Shown here in pieces: positions 1 to 10,800 of a stretch of 64,000 nucleotides of DNA; the stretch's first letter is position 1; each line of letters starts with the position of its first letter. Under the pieces are notes generated by a model, which did no database searches, was not told the DNA's origin, and was given only the letters and a program-made list of their open reading frames with translations. Source of the stretch: Rhineura floridana (lineage: Eukaryota; Chordata; Lepidosauria; Squamata; Rhineuridae); the NCBI RefSeq assembly GCF_030035675.1, contig NC_084482.1, positions 220,619,943 through 220,683,942 on the forward strand, read 5' to 3'. Position numbers and translations under genes: made by a program.

Positions 1-1572
1 ACCCTCCTTGGACCCAGATAACTTGAACAACTACAGACCTGTGGCGAATGTTCCGTTCCAGGGCAAGATCCTGGAGCGGGTGGTTGCTGGCCAGCTCCAG
101 AGGCTCTTGGATGACACTGATTATCTTGATCCATTTCAATCTGGTTTTAGGCCCGGTATTGGCACTGAAACAGCCTTGGTCGCCCTGTATGATGACCTCT
201 GTCGGGAGAGGGACAGGGGGAGTGTGACTCTGTTGATTCTCCTTGATCTCTCAGCTGCTTTTGATACCATCGACCATGGTATCCTTCTGGGAACACTCAC
301 GGAGTTGGGAGTTGGGGGTGCGGCTTGGCAGTGGCTCCGCTCCTACTTGGTGGGTCGTCACCAGAAGGTAGTGCTTGGGGAACATTGCTCGACACCCTGG
401 ACTCTCCATTGTGGAGTCCCGCAGGGATCGGTACTGTCCCCCATGCTTTTTAACATCTACATGCAGCCGCTGGGTGCGGTCAACAGGAGTTTTGGGGTGC
501 ATCAGTATGCTGATGACACACAACTCTATTTCTCCTTTTCATCCTCTTCAGGTGAGGCTGTTAACGTGCTAAACCGCTGCCTGGCCGTGATAAAGGAAAG
601 GATAGGAGCTAACAAACTGAAGCTCAATCCTGACAAGACCGAGACGCTGTTGGTGAGTGCCTTCAATGTCCAGATGGAGGATGTTCATCCTGTTCTTGAT
701 GGGGTTACACTCCCCTTGAAGGAACAGGTTCGTAGCTTGGGGGTTCCTTTTGATCCTTCCTTGTCACTTGAGGCCCAGGTGGCCTCGGTGGCACGGAATG
801 CTTTCTACCATCTTCGACTGGTAGCCCAGCTACGTCCCTATCTGGACAGTGATGAACTCGCCTCAGTTGTTCACGCTCTGGTAACATCTAGGCTGGACTA
901 CTGCAATGCGCTCTACGTTGGGCTGCCCTTGAAGATAGTTTGGAAACCACAGCTAGTCCAGAATGCAGCGGCCAGATTACTGACGTGGACCAGAAGGTCT
1001 ACTCATATAACACCTCTTCTGGCTCATCTGCACTGGCTTCCTATTTGTTTCCGGGCTAAATTCAAAGTGCTGGTTTTGACCTATAAAGCCCTACACGGCA
1101 TGGGACCGCAATACCTGGTGGAACGCCTCTCCCAATATGAACCTACCCGTACACTGCGCTCAACATCTAAGGCCCTCCTCCGGGTGCCATCCCATCGAGT
1201 AGCCTGGAGGGTTGTGACTAGAACTAGGTCCTTTTCGGTAGTGGCCCCCGAACTGTGGAATAGTCTCCCCGATGAGGTACGCCTGGCGCCGACGCTGCTA
1301 TCCTTTCGGCACCAGGTGAAAACCTTTTTATACTCCCAGGCATTTTAAAGTGTATTTTAAATTGTATTTTATAGTGTATTTTATCAGTATTTTCATTATT
1401 GTTGTATTTTGACATTGTTGGTTCTTTGTTATTGTTTGTTTTGATCTTTGATTTTGTTATACTTATTGTATTTATATATTGTGCTTGTTTTATCTCTCAT
1501 GTACACCGCCAGAGAGCCTTTTTGGCTTAGGGCGGTATATCAATTAAATAAAATAAATAAATAAATAAAATA
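1..1572 (+). mobile_element. L2-clade LINE, RT C-terminal half and 3' end (cut by window edge)
   Basis: A reading frame open at the left edge runs about 446 residues to a TAA at 1346-1348 without interruption. Reverse transcriptase motifs follow in order: NNYRPV near the start, LDLSAAFDTIDH (motif A, about residue 80), GVPQGSVLSPMLFNIYM (motif B, about 140) and YADDTQLY (catalytic YADD, about 167). The C-terminal region ends FSVVAPELWNSLPDEVR and KTFLYSQAF, as in vertebrate L2 elements. The 3' UTR carries the GGGCGGTAT motif and ends in an (AATAAA)n tail. A related sequence, much older, is present as minus-strand fragments beside each KRAB exon. The insertion lies at the left end of unit 1 and is not seen at the matching place in units 2 and 3. 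Its intact frame suggests it is fairly young. The 5' part is outside the window. Confidence 0.88.
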
Positions 1573-3099
1573 AATATCTAGTCCAGCATCCTCACAGTGC
1601 CTGATCAGATGCGAATGGGAAGTCTATAGGGAGGACATAAAGGCACCACCCTCCGATCTGACATAAGATGTGCGGCAGATAAAGGTGAGGCTTCAAAAGA
1701 ACCACCAGGACCTTGAAATGGGCTGCCAATTGCTCCTTTGCTGGACTGGGGCACACTTGCACCTGCCAGTCAGCTGATCAGTGGTTGAATGAGTCTTTGC
1801 TCAAGGTAGGGGAAGCTGTTTCCCATGAATGGAAATCACTTCTCCCTCCCAGCGCTGCTCTGTGAAGCAGCCCCATTCAGCTCCTGAAGTTGAAAGAAGC
1901 AGTGTGGGGTAGCGAGCCAAGGGCTCAGCTTGGCTGTGGGTGCCTGTTCCCTTTCGGAAGCCACTGCTTTTTAGAAAGATCGGCTGTGCATGGGACTTCT
2001 CTGGCAGGCAGCCCATCCGAAAGGCACCTTTTTTCCCTCCCCCACTGCTCAATGAAAGGAGGGGGAAGGGTGCTTCAGAGAGCACTTTGCAGCTCTAAGA
2101 CAGTCACTGTGCTCCCAACGGGGCAAGGGTTGCACTCAGGTCCTGCTTGCTTGCTTCCTATAGGCATGCTGCCATTGGCCTGATCCAGCAGGCTCTTCTT
2201 AAAGACATCAAAGATGTTCTCCAGGACAACTCACACCCTGATGGGTCAATTAATCTGCAACGAACCATATTACACAGGAACTGAAAAATCCTACAATTTC
2301 CAAACCAAAATGGGGCCTCCACCCAGCTGAACATCTACCTGTTGATGTCGCATCTTTGGGATACTGGATAAACGGATCTTTTCTTTCTTCCCAACACGAA
2401 TGGAGGTCCGACTCTTTGAAGGAAATAGACAAGACTAGTTACTTTTGACCAGAAAATATTCAGCCCTTACAAACAGAGATTTTTATAGATAAGAAAAGGT
2501 ATAATTTTGATCTGGTAAGTCCTGCTCTCGGTGAATAGAACAGAGTTGTGTGGACCAAGTAGGGTCAGTCTGGCACTTGTGAACATGCGTCCACTGGGCA
2601 TGAAGCTCATCTTGAAATGCCTGTTGGGGGTGAACCTAGTAAAGCCAGTTTCTTAGTAGGCTGCAAACTACTAGGGCAGAACCTAGTAAAGTCAGCAACA
2701 GTGGATGCAATTCACTGTGTCACAGGCCACCTGTATTTATAGAAATTGGCCATCTCCAATTCTTTATAATTGATTTACATAAAATTATGTGTGGAAAAGT
2801 AGCGCAAACAATACAAGCCAAAACATGAGTAAAAAGACAAGCTGCCAGTTAAAGTGTCTTTTTTCCTTTGAGTTTTCTTTACAGTAGTTCCAAAACAAAT
2901 TCTTTCCCGTAAAGTATCAACATTTTATAAGGAGTCTGGGCATTCAGCCAATGATCATGTCTATATATGGCTGAAGCTGTACAGGGGTGAGTCAGGAAAA
3001 CTTATTAGAATACAACATCAGCATCAAGATGCAGGTTAGGATGAGAGTTCAAATGATGGAAACAAGAGTATAGTAGTAATATGAGCATGAACTGACAGA
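1573..3099. other. Unit 1 spacer with old CR1 3'-end scraps
   Basis: There is no gene here. The left end (to about 1660) resembles a minus-strand CR1 3' end (TCTAGTCCAGCATCCT). About 2128-2205 is an old plus-strand CR1 3' end (GGCCTGATCCAGCAGGCTCT). The stretch recurs at about 26.01-27.53 kb and 53.46-54.98 kb with few differences, so it marks the left part of each tandem unit. Short open frames differ between the copies and show no domain. Confidence 0.6.
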
Positions 3100-3650
3100 G
3101 TCTAGATCAGGGTTTCCCAACCTTTGGTCCACAGATGTTGCTGGACTACAGTTCCCATAATTCCTGACCATTGGCCATGCTGGATGGGGCTGATGGGAGT
3201 TGTAGTCCCACAACATCTGTGGCTCAAAGGTCGGGAAACCCTGGTCTAGATAGATACAAACTAGAGCTATAAAAGACAGACAGCCTTGGGGATTTTTACC
3301 AGTTGTCCGTGACACTGGTCGAAGAAAGAACCACCTGCTCTGAGTGTTAAGGTCCACACACAGCAAAGGTGAGATCACTCCTTTTCAGATGGAAATGTGA
3401 CCTATGCTGTCCTTTGAAATGCAACACGTTAGCGTACATCCCCTTTGTATGTGCTGTGTAAGACCTATGTTCTGATATGTGGCTATGTCCACAAAGTATA
3501 GTAAATTAGACGTGTTAATTATACATAGACACTGATAAAGATTTCCTTTCTTGATCGGCCATTAGATATTCCTAGACCTAAAAAGATTCCTGGCTGGGAT
3601 CTCTGGCCACTTGGTTCACCTGGTCAGACCTAACTGCCGGCAAAAACTAT
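2525..3650. repeat. Segment with an inverted copy in unit 3
   Basis: This unique-looking stretch is present in direct orientation in units 2 and 3, and in reverse orientation at about 61.85-63.19 kb. The matches include the run through the MITE-bearing part and the part around CCTGGTCAGACCTAACTGCC. The inverted copy lacks the hAT MITE found in all three direct copies. Confidence 0.75.
3108..3243. mobile_element. hAT-type MITE, unit 1 copy
   Basis: A 136-bp foldback element begins CAGGGTTTCCCAACC and ends GGTCGGGAAACCCTG, forming terminal inverted repeats, with an almost palindromic centre (CTGGACTACAGTTCCC paired with GGGAGTTGTAGTCC). It is flanked by a perfect 8-bp target duplication, GTCTAGAT, the length typical of hAT transposons. 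It encodes nothing. It sits at the same position in units 2 and 3, so it predates those duplications. Confidence 0.85.
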
Positions 3651-5190
3651 TATGTATATCACACACGCACACGCCTGTCTTGCTTCTGCTACTGCAGGAG
3701 GGAAGAGAGGAAGATGAGGTGCAATATCGCGCATTGCTGGTTTCTGTTATCAGTTCGTTATTTTCTTCCATTTTTTTACAGCTCTGCTATTAGTGGATAT
3801 TTACTTATTCATTGTCATGTAGGTGAATTATACGTCACTTTTTTGGACAGGACAGTTTATAATAAAGAAGAAGTAGATAAGAATATATAAACATCCCAAA
3901 AAACTCCCACAGTCTATCCAAACACACAATAAAACACTGAATGACAACTATTAGAAGCAGCAGGAATTTCGGGTCTGTCTTCCTCCGAACACCTTCCCAA
4001 AAAGATGTCTTCACCGACGGCATGGAAGTATAAAGAAACGAGGCCCGACGTAGGGAGAATGTTCCATGTCGAGGAGCCTTTACTGAAAAATCACCATGTA
4101 CCTCATCCCGTGTAGGGACCACCAGGAAGGCCTCATCTGCTGATCTTAAAGCACGGGAGATTTATACAGGTGAAGGTGATGTTGGCTGGCTACTACTTTA
4201 TGAGCCTGGGAGACCCTCCATCTCAATATTGCCTATATGAGCTTTAAAAATGGCTTCTATATGGGTCACTTTGCAACAGAAACAAAGAGGCCTGATGGGA
4301 AAAAGTAGCCTAAGGATTAAAATTGGTCTTCTCAGCTGAGATGACATTGCAAGTCGTATGCACAGGACATGACCTGGTCAGGAGAGACAACTCCCTCAGC
4401 TAACCAATGTGGGAATCTGCTTTGAAACCTTTCCCAAAAGTGGATAAAACTGAACTCCTGGTCCCACTCTGGGTTCCAGTTTGTGCGGTTCCTTTTGCTG
4501 CTTGAAATCTCTCTTAGCCCCAGATGTCAACTGGGGTCTGACTCCATCACTCTCCCCTGCTTTTCATTCATCACCGCAGCTTCCTGCCTTCTCTGGACCC
4601 TTTCCTGCTGGAGCAAAGGTCCCCTTTTCAAGGGCGCTGCTGCAATTCCTGCATTCCCGGGATCTCTGCTAGCTGAGGGAACGGCCCTTGTTCCAGCTGC
4701 CAAGGAGCCTTTCTCGGGGACCTTCTTGCCTGCTGCCTTTGCTGTGTCCCTGCCTGAGTCAAAGAGTCTCTGTGCTCCAGTTCTGCTTCCAGACTTCCCA
4801 CCAGGGCTGGCAAAGCTAAATCTTGCTCTCTGTCCTGTCTTCTGGAGGTCATTCCCTACAAATTGTAGCCTCCACCTCCGCATACTCTTCTCCAAACTGC
4901 CGCTTCTTCCTGCTTCAAAGACAAAAGCTGACCTTTGGGCAGAGGAAGGAAGAGGGAGGAGGCAGGAGGTGCTCCCGGGAGCATCTCTTCCCACTGGGAG
5001 TTTAGAGTACAAGGCACAGTGTCAATCATCTGTTGAGGAAGCAGGAGAAGATGCTCTGCTGGAGTTTGGGAGCTCCTGCCCTCTCCTCCTCCTGCTGCAA
5101 GGTAAGATTTTTCATCATGGGGCAGCAGAAGGTGGCAGGGAGGGGCACTTTTTGCACTGAATGATCAAAAAGCCCCAAGAAAAGAGGAAG
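3651..5190. other. Unit 1 spacer between MITE block and KRAB exon
   Basis: No gene was recognised. About 3655-3727 has an inverted relative at about 16255-16345. The part between about 3647 and 4300 is missing from unit 3 but present in unit 2. A frame of about 225 codons crosses 4483-5160, but in the sister units the frame changes length and composition and no family is recognisable, so it is not called as a gene. Confidence 0.5.
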
Positions 5191-5194
5191 TTGC

Positions 5195-5392
5195 ATTCTA
5201 CCAGATGAGAGAATTGGTCCATCTAGTCCCGCCTGCTTACAGCAACTAGCTGTGGATGTCAGGCAGAGAAAGACCTTTCCCAGCACCTCCTACCGGATCC
5301 TTTCACCCCTTTGGAGCTGCCAGGGACTAAACATCGGACCTTCTACATGCAAAGCAGGTGTTCCCCTTCTGAGCTGCAGTCCCTCCCCAAAT
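5195..5392 (-). mobile_element. MIR-like tRNA-derived SINE, unit 1 copy
   Basis: Read on the minus strand, the right end resembles a tRNA-Ala-like head: GCTTTGCATGTAGAAGGTC followed by a B-box-like stretch around GATGTTTAGTCCC. A core with AAGGTCTTTCTC and a tail reading towards ACTAGATGGACCAA follow. This arrangement matches the MIR-type SINEs of reptiles. All three units carry it at the same place, so it is older than the duplication. Exact ends are approximate. Confidence 0.6.
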
Positions 5393-5489
5393 ATCCAGGG
5401 CCCAGGCACCCATTTCCACGACAGCATCCCTGCAGTGGAAGGTTAAATAGCACAGGTACTAAATCCATACTTTCAACATTCATCAGTCA

Positions 5490-5880
<391 letters not shown>

Positions 5881-5894
5881 CCAGTGGGGCACGC

Positions 5895-6300
5895 TGGGAT
5901 TAATTAATTAATTAATTAATTAATTTTACTGCATTTATATACAACCCCATAGCCGAAGCTCTCTGGGTGGTTTACCACAAAAGCAATATAGAAATCTAAA
6001 AATACATTTTAAAAAGCAATTTAAAAGCACATGCTAAAATGCCTGGGAGAAGAGGAAAGGCTTGACCTGGCGCCGAAAAGAGAACAGTGTTGGCGCCAGG
6101 CTCACCTCATCACAGAAATCATTCCATAATTTGGGGGCCACCACTGAGAAGGCCCTCTCCCTTGTTGCCAGACTCCGAGTTTCCCTCGGAGTGGGCACCC
6201 GGAAGAGGGCCTTAGATGTTAAGCGTAGTGTACGAGTGGGTTCGTGTCAGTAGAGGCGTTCCATCAGGTATTTTGGTACCAAGCCCTGTGACTCTCTTGA
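5895..6300 (-). mobile_element. L2 3' fragment with (TTAA)n tail, unit 1
   Basis: On the minus strand this fragment encodes the decayed L2 RT C-terminus, best preserved in unit 3 (FSVVAPKLWNDF and KTFLFSQAF). The 3' UTR ends in an (AATT)n run at about 5899-5922. It is shared by all units and therefore predates the tandem duplication. Confidence 0.78.
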
Positions 6301-6524
6301 AGCTGTCCCACTCTCTTTTTCTTTGCATTTCTTTAGTACAGTTACTTTTTATTTAGCTTTTGTGGGGGTAAGTATGTCTGGATTTTACACTGCTCAGACA
6401 CAATTGCAGGGCAGAGCTTGATTGACTCTCAAAAAAGATCCCACCTCTCCAAGAGTGTATTTTAGGAGTTTTGCCAGAGTTCTGCCAGACACGTGTCACC
6501 GAATCACAAGTGGGGCGAGTGCTC

Positions 6525-6642
6525 ATGTGTTCAGGTCCTGCTTGCTGGCTTGCCACAGGCATCTGGTCGGCCACTGCAAGAACCAGCTGCTGGAACAGAC
6601 GGGCTATTGGCCTGATCCGGCAGGCTCTCCTTATGCAGCCTC
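6525..6642 (+). mobile_element. Old CR1 3' end, unit 1
   Basis: The stretch resembles the CR1 3' UTR: TTCAGGTCCTGCTTGC, a GGTCGGCCACTG element, then GGCCTGATCCGGCAGGCTCT and a degenerate CTTATG tail. It is more diverged than the complete CR1 copies in this window and is found in all three units. Confidence 0.7.
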
Positions 6643-6736
6643 AGAGGTAGTATTCTCCCAGAGCCCTCCCCGCTACGCTCAGGGAGATGCACCCCAGCTG
6701 TCCACTCGGTCTCTCCCCCAATGATCCTCCCCTTAC

Positions 6737-6811
6737 CTGATTGGGCTGCCCGGCTGCTCTTTCCACTCTATCCCACAAAAGAGACAATCCGGACGGTGCC
6801 TCTGAGGCCAT
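6737..6811 (-). CDS. Z1 exon 1: first coding exon of KRAB-ZNF gene
   Basis: This short exon has an ATG in good initiation context (CACCATGG) and 25 codons beginning MASEAPSGLSLLWDRVERAA, then a clean donor CAG|GTAAGG. It leaves in phase 0, which matches the phase-0 entry of the KRAB exon about 1.1 kb downstream. The same exon, with the same length and splice site, is present in units 2 and 3. Conservation of frame and splice signals across three copies is the main argument for it. The role of this N-terminal leader is unknown. It has no signal peptide or membrane segment. Upstream sequence on the gene strand, to about 6950, would be 5' UTR or promoter, but no core promoter element could be picked out. 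Confidence 0.75.
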
Positions 6812-7302
6812 GGTGCTGCCTGAGAGGGAGGAGTAAACTGGGCCAGCTCTGGGACTCCCACAGCTTTCACCACGATGCACGTTTCGTAGGGAGCAGCTCT
6901 CAAGGGCCTGCAGGGGAGAGACGGAGGATGGGAGGGATTTCATAGTTCATGCAAATTTGGGTTCCAGAGGTTTGAATGTTATAAGCATCCTCAATCCAAA
7001 TCAATAAATGGCACGTCCCTTTCCTCTGTTGTTTTCCCCCACAATGCTTGATCTGCAAAAGGCCTTAAAGACTCCAAATCTCTCTCAGAACATTCTCCAG
7101 TTTCTTCCAGACTTTTCTCCATGTTGGGCACCTGTTGTGTCTTTAGCCACCCCCAGGAATTTCACCCATCTTCGACCCCTCACCTCTCATCTCTGCTTCC
7201 GCATCCGCAAAGCCTTAATTCCTGCTCACCACAGAGTGTCTTCTCCACATTGTGAATCATTTCAGGCTTTTATTATTGGGCCCTTTTCATCATGGATATA
7301 AT

Positions 7303-7899
7303 AGTGACAAATAGTGGTAACAAGAGAGGAAGCTCTAGGCTTAATGGACAATATAAAAACTGACAAGTCACCGGGCCTGGATGGCATCCACCCGAGAGTT
7401 CTCAAAGAACTCAAATGTGAAATTACTGATCTGCTAACTAAAATATGTAATTTGTCCCTCGGGTCCTCCTCCATGCCTGAGGACTGGAAAGTGGCAAATG
7501 TAACGCCAATCTTCAAAAAGGGATCCAGGGGGGATCCTGGAAATTACAGGCCAGTTAGCTTAACTTCTGTCCCTGGAAAACTGGTAGAAAGTATGATTAA
7601 AGCTAGATTAACTAAGCACATAGAAGAACAAGCCTTGCTGAAGCAGAGCCAGCATGGCTTCTGCAAAGGAAAGTCCTGTCTCAGTAACCTATAGTGTCAA
7701 CAAGCATATAGATAGAGGTGATCCAGTGGACATAGTGTACTTAGACTTTCAAAAAGCGTTTGACAAGGTACCTCACCAAAGTCTTCTGAGGAAGCTTAGC
7801 AGTCATGGAATAAGAAGAGAGGTCCTCTTGTGGATAAGGAATTGGTTAAGAAGCAGAAAGCAGAGAGTAGGAATAAATGGACAGTTCTCCTAATGGAGG
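7303..7899 (+). mobile_element. CR1 LINE, left part (split by Ty3 element)
   Basis: A 5'-truncated CR1 copy starts within the RT domain: LMDNIKTDKSPGLDGIH, then VANVTPIFKKG and VYLDFQKAFDKV. Its frame is interrupted: a short gap has removed LLEFFE after SCLSNL, and a TAA follows GQFS. The second part resumes at 12551. The uninterrupted sister copy is at 38628-40362. In unit 3 the target is empty near 58530, so the insertion happened in the ancestor of units 1 and 2. Confidence 0.88.
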
Positions 7900-10800
7900 T
7901 ATAATGTGTTTTTTTTCACAATCAACACATCTTGATTCTTTAACGTAAGAATAGTATACTTTAATCACCGTTCCACAGGGCACAGTCTTTACATCTGCTT
8001 ATGCTGTGCTTAACCCATCTCAACCGAAACACCAACTGAACTCAACTGACAATTCCAAGACCTTAAAGAGAATCAAGATGTGTTTATTGTGAAATAAAAA
8101 ACACATTATATGGTGTCAGAAGTCCAAAATGGACTCAGTCCGGCCTCCACCTCCTCTGGTATTGCAAGGTAATCTGGCTGAGACATGGAAGCGATGGGAG
8201 CAAGCTTTTATTTTATATCTTTCTGCAGCTGGAGTTAATAATGTTGCTAAGAATTGACAAATTGCTATTTGGTTACATTGTGTTGGAGAGGAAGCATTGG
8301 CAGTTTACAATACTTTTGATTTGCCTGAAGAGGGGCCACAAGACATAGAGGAAGTTCTTGAACAATTTAGGATATATTGTACTCCTCGTAAGAATGTGAT
8401 ATTTGAACGCTATGCTTTTTGGAACCACTCACAGAGATATCAAGAAACCAGTGTACAGTTTGTGACTGAGCTTAAGCTTAAGGCTAGTAAGTGTGAGTTT
8501 GGTGCAACAGTTAATGATAAGATACGAGATAAGATTGCGTTCAGCGTTAAAGATGAAAAATTGAAGAAAAGATTGATTGCGGAACCTGAACTTACTTTGG
8601 AGAAGGCGATTGAAATATGTCGTTTAGAGGAAATAACAAGAGTTCAACTACAAGCTATGTCAACTCCCTCAAGAGATGGCCAAGAGTTACATACAGTATC
8701 TGTGATTGATAAGACCCATGGACAAAGTCCAGTACAGGCTTTTGGATCTGATAAGTTTCAATCTAAAGATAAATATGAGCAGATTAAATATAGTAGATGC
8801 TCCTGTTGTGGTACTGTGCATCCACCTCGAAATTGTCCAGCGTTTGGAAAAACCTGTTATAAATGTCATATGAAAAATCATTTTGCGAGAGTATGCAAAG
8901 TAAATTTACTCAGTGCCAAAAAGGGGCAACAGAATTATTCGATGCATGAGCTAGATTTAAACAGTTTGTTTATAGGAGAATTAACTCATGAAGCTGGTGA
9001 AGATTTGGTGAGTGGATGGTATGTTGATATAGTTCTGCAAGGACTCTCAGTAAGGTTTAAGTTGGATACAGGAACATAAGAACATAAGAACATAAGAAGA
9101 GCCTGCTGGATCAGGCCAGTGGCCCATCTAGTCCAGCATCCTGTTCTCACAGTGGCCTACCAGGTGCCTGGGGGAAGCCCGCAAGCAGGACCCGAGTGCA
9201 AGAACACTCTCCCCTCCTGAGGCTTCCAGCAACTGGTTTTCAGAATCATGCTGCCTCTGACTAGGGTGGCAGAGCACAGCCATCATGGCTAGTAGCCATT
9301 GATAGCCCTGTCCTCCATGAATTTGTCCAATCTTCTTTTAAAGCCATCCAAGCTGGTGGCCATTACTGCGTCTTGTGGGAGCAAATTCCATAGTTTAACT
9401 ATGCGCTGAGTAAAGAAGTACTTCCTTTTGTCTGTCCTGAATCTTCCAACATTCAGCTTCTTGGAATGTCCATGAGTTCTAGTATTATGAGAGAGGGAGA
9501 AGAACTTTTCTTTATCCACTTTCTCAATGCCATGCATAATTTTATACACTTCTATCATGTCTCCTCTGACCCGCCTTTTCTCTAAACTAAAAAGCCCCAA
9601 ATGCTGCAACCTTTCCTCGTAAGGGAGTCGCTCCATCCCCTTGATCATTCTGGTTGCCCTCTTCTGAACCTTTTCCAACTCTATAATATCCTTTCTGAGA
9701 TGAGGCGACCAGAACTGTACACAGTATTCCAAATGCGGCCGCACCATAGATTTATACAACGGCATTATGATATCGGCTGTTTTATTTTCAATACCTTTCC
9801 TAATTATCCCTAGCATGGAATTTGCCTTTTTCACAGCTGCCGCACACTGGGTCGACATTTTCATCGTGCTGTCCACCACAACCCCGAGGTCTCTCTCCTG
9901 GTCGGTCACCGCCAGTTCAGACCCCATGAGCATATATGTGAAATTCAGATTTTTTGCTCCAATATGCATAATTTTACACTTGTTTATATTGAATTGCATT
10001 TGCCATTTTTCCGCCCATTCACTCAGTTTGGAGAGATCTTTTTGGAGCTCTTTGCAATCCCTTTTTGTTTTAACAACCCTGAACAATTTAGTGTCATCAG
10101 CAAACTTGGCCACTTCACTGCTCACTCCTAATTCTAGGTCATTAATGAACAAGTTGAAAAGTACAGGTCCCAATACCGATCCTTGAGGGACTCCACTTTC
10201 TACAGCCCTCCATTGGGAGAACTGTCCGTTTATTCCTACTCTCTGCTTTCTGCTTCTTAACCAATTCCTTATCCACAAGAGGACCTCTCCTCTTATTCCA
10301 TGACTGCTAAGCTTCCTCAGAAGCCTTTGGTGAGGTACCTTGTCAAACGCTTTTTGAAAGTCTAAGTACACTATGTCCACTGGATCACCTCTATCTATAT
10401 GCTTGTTGACACTCTCAAAGAATTCTAATAGGTTACTGAGACAGGACTTTCCCTTGCAGAAGCCATGCTGGCTCTGCTTCAGCAAGCCTTGTTCTTCTAT
10501 GTGCTTAGTTAATCTAGCTTTAATCATACTTTCTACCAGTTTTCCAGGGACAGAAGTTAAGCTAACTGGCCTGTAATTTCCGGGATCCCCTCTGGATCCC
10601 TTTTTGAAGATTGGCGTTACATTTGCCACTTTCCAGTCCTCAGGCACGGAGGAGGACCCGAGGGACAAGTTACATATTTTAGTTAGCAGATCAGCAATTT
10701 CACCTTTGAGTTCTTTGAGAACTCTCGGGTGGATGCCATCTGGGCCCGGTGATTTGTCAGTTTTTATATTGTCCATTAAGCTTAGAACTTCCTCTCTCGT

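Noticed and set aside
4483-5160. 225-codon open frame left of the Z1 KRAB exon
   Set aside because: Its counterparts in units 2 and 3 differ in frame and length, there is no recognisable domain, and it crosses a spacer conserved only as DNA.
5899-5922. (TTAA)n run as a piggyBac-type target or special structure
   Set aside because: It is the simple-repeat tail of an L2 fragment and varies in length between units as a microsatellite would.
9767-10186. 139-codon plus-strand frame (MISAVLFSIPFLII), also at 34846 and in the CR1 at 39259
   Set aside because: It is the antisense shadow of the conserved CR1 RT region; it appears in every CR1 copy and has no independent support.
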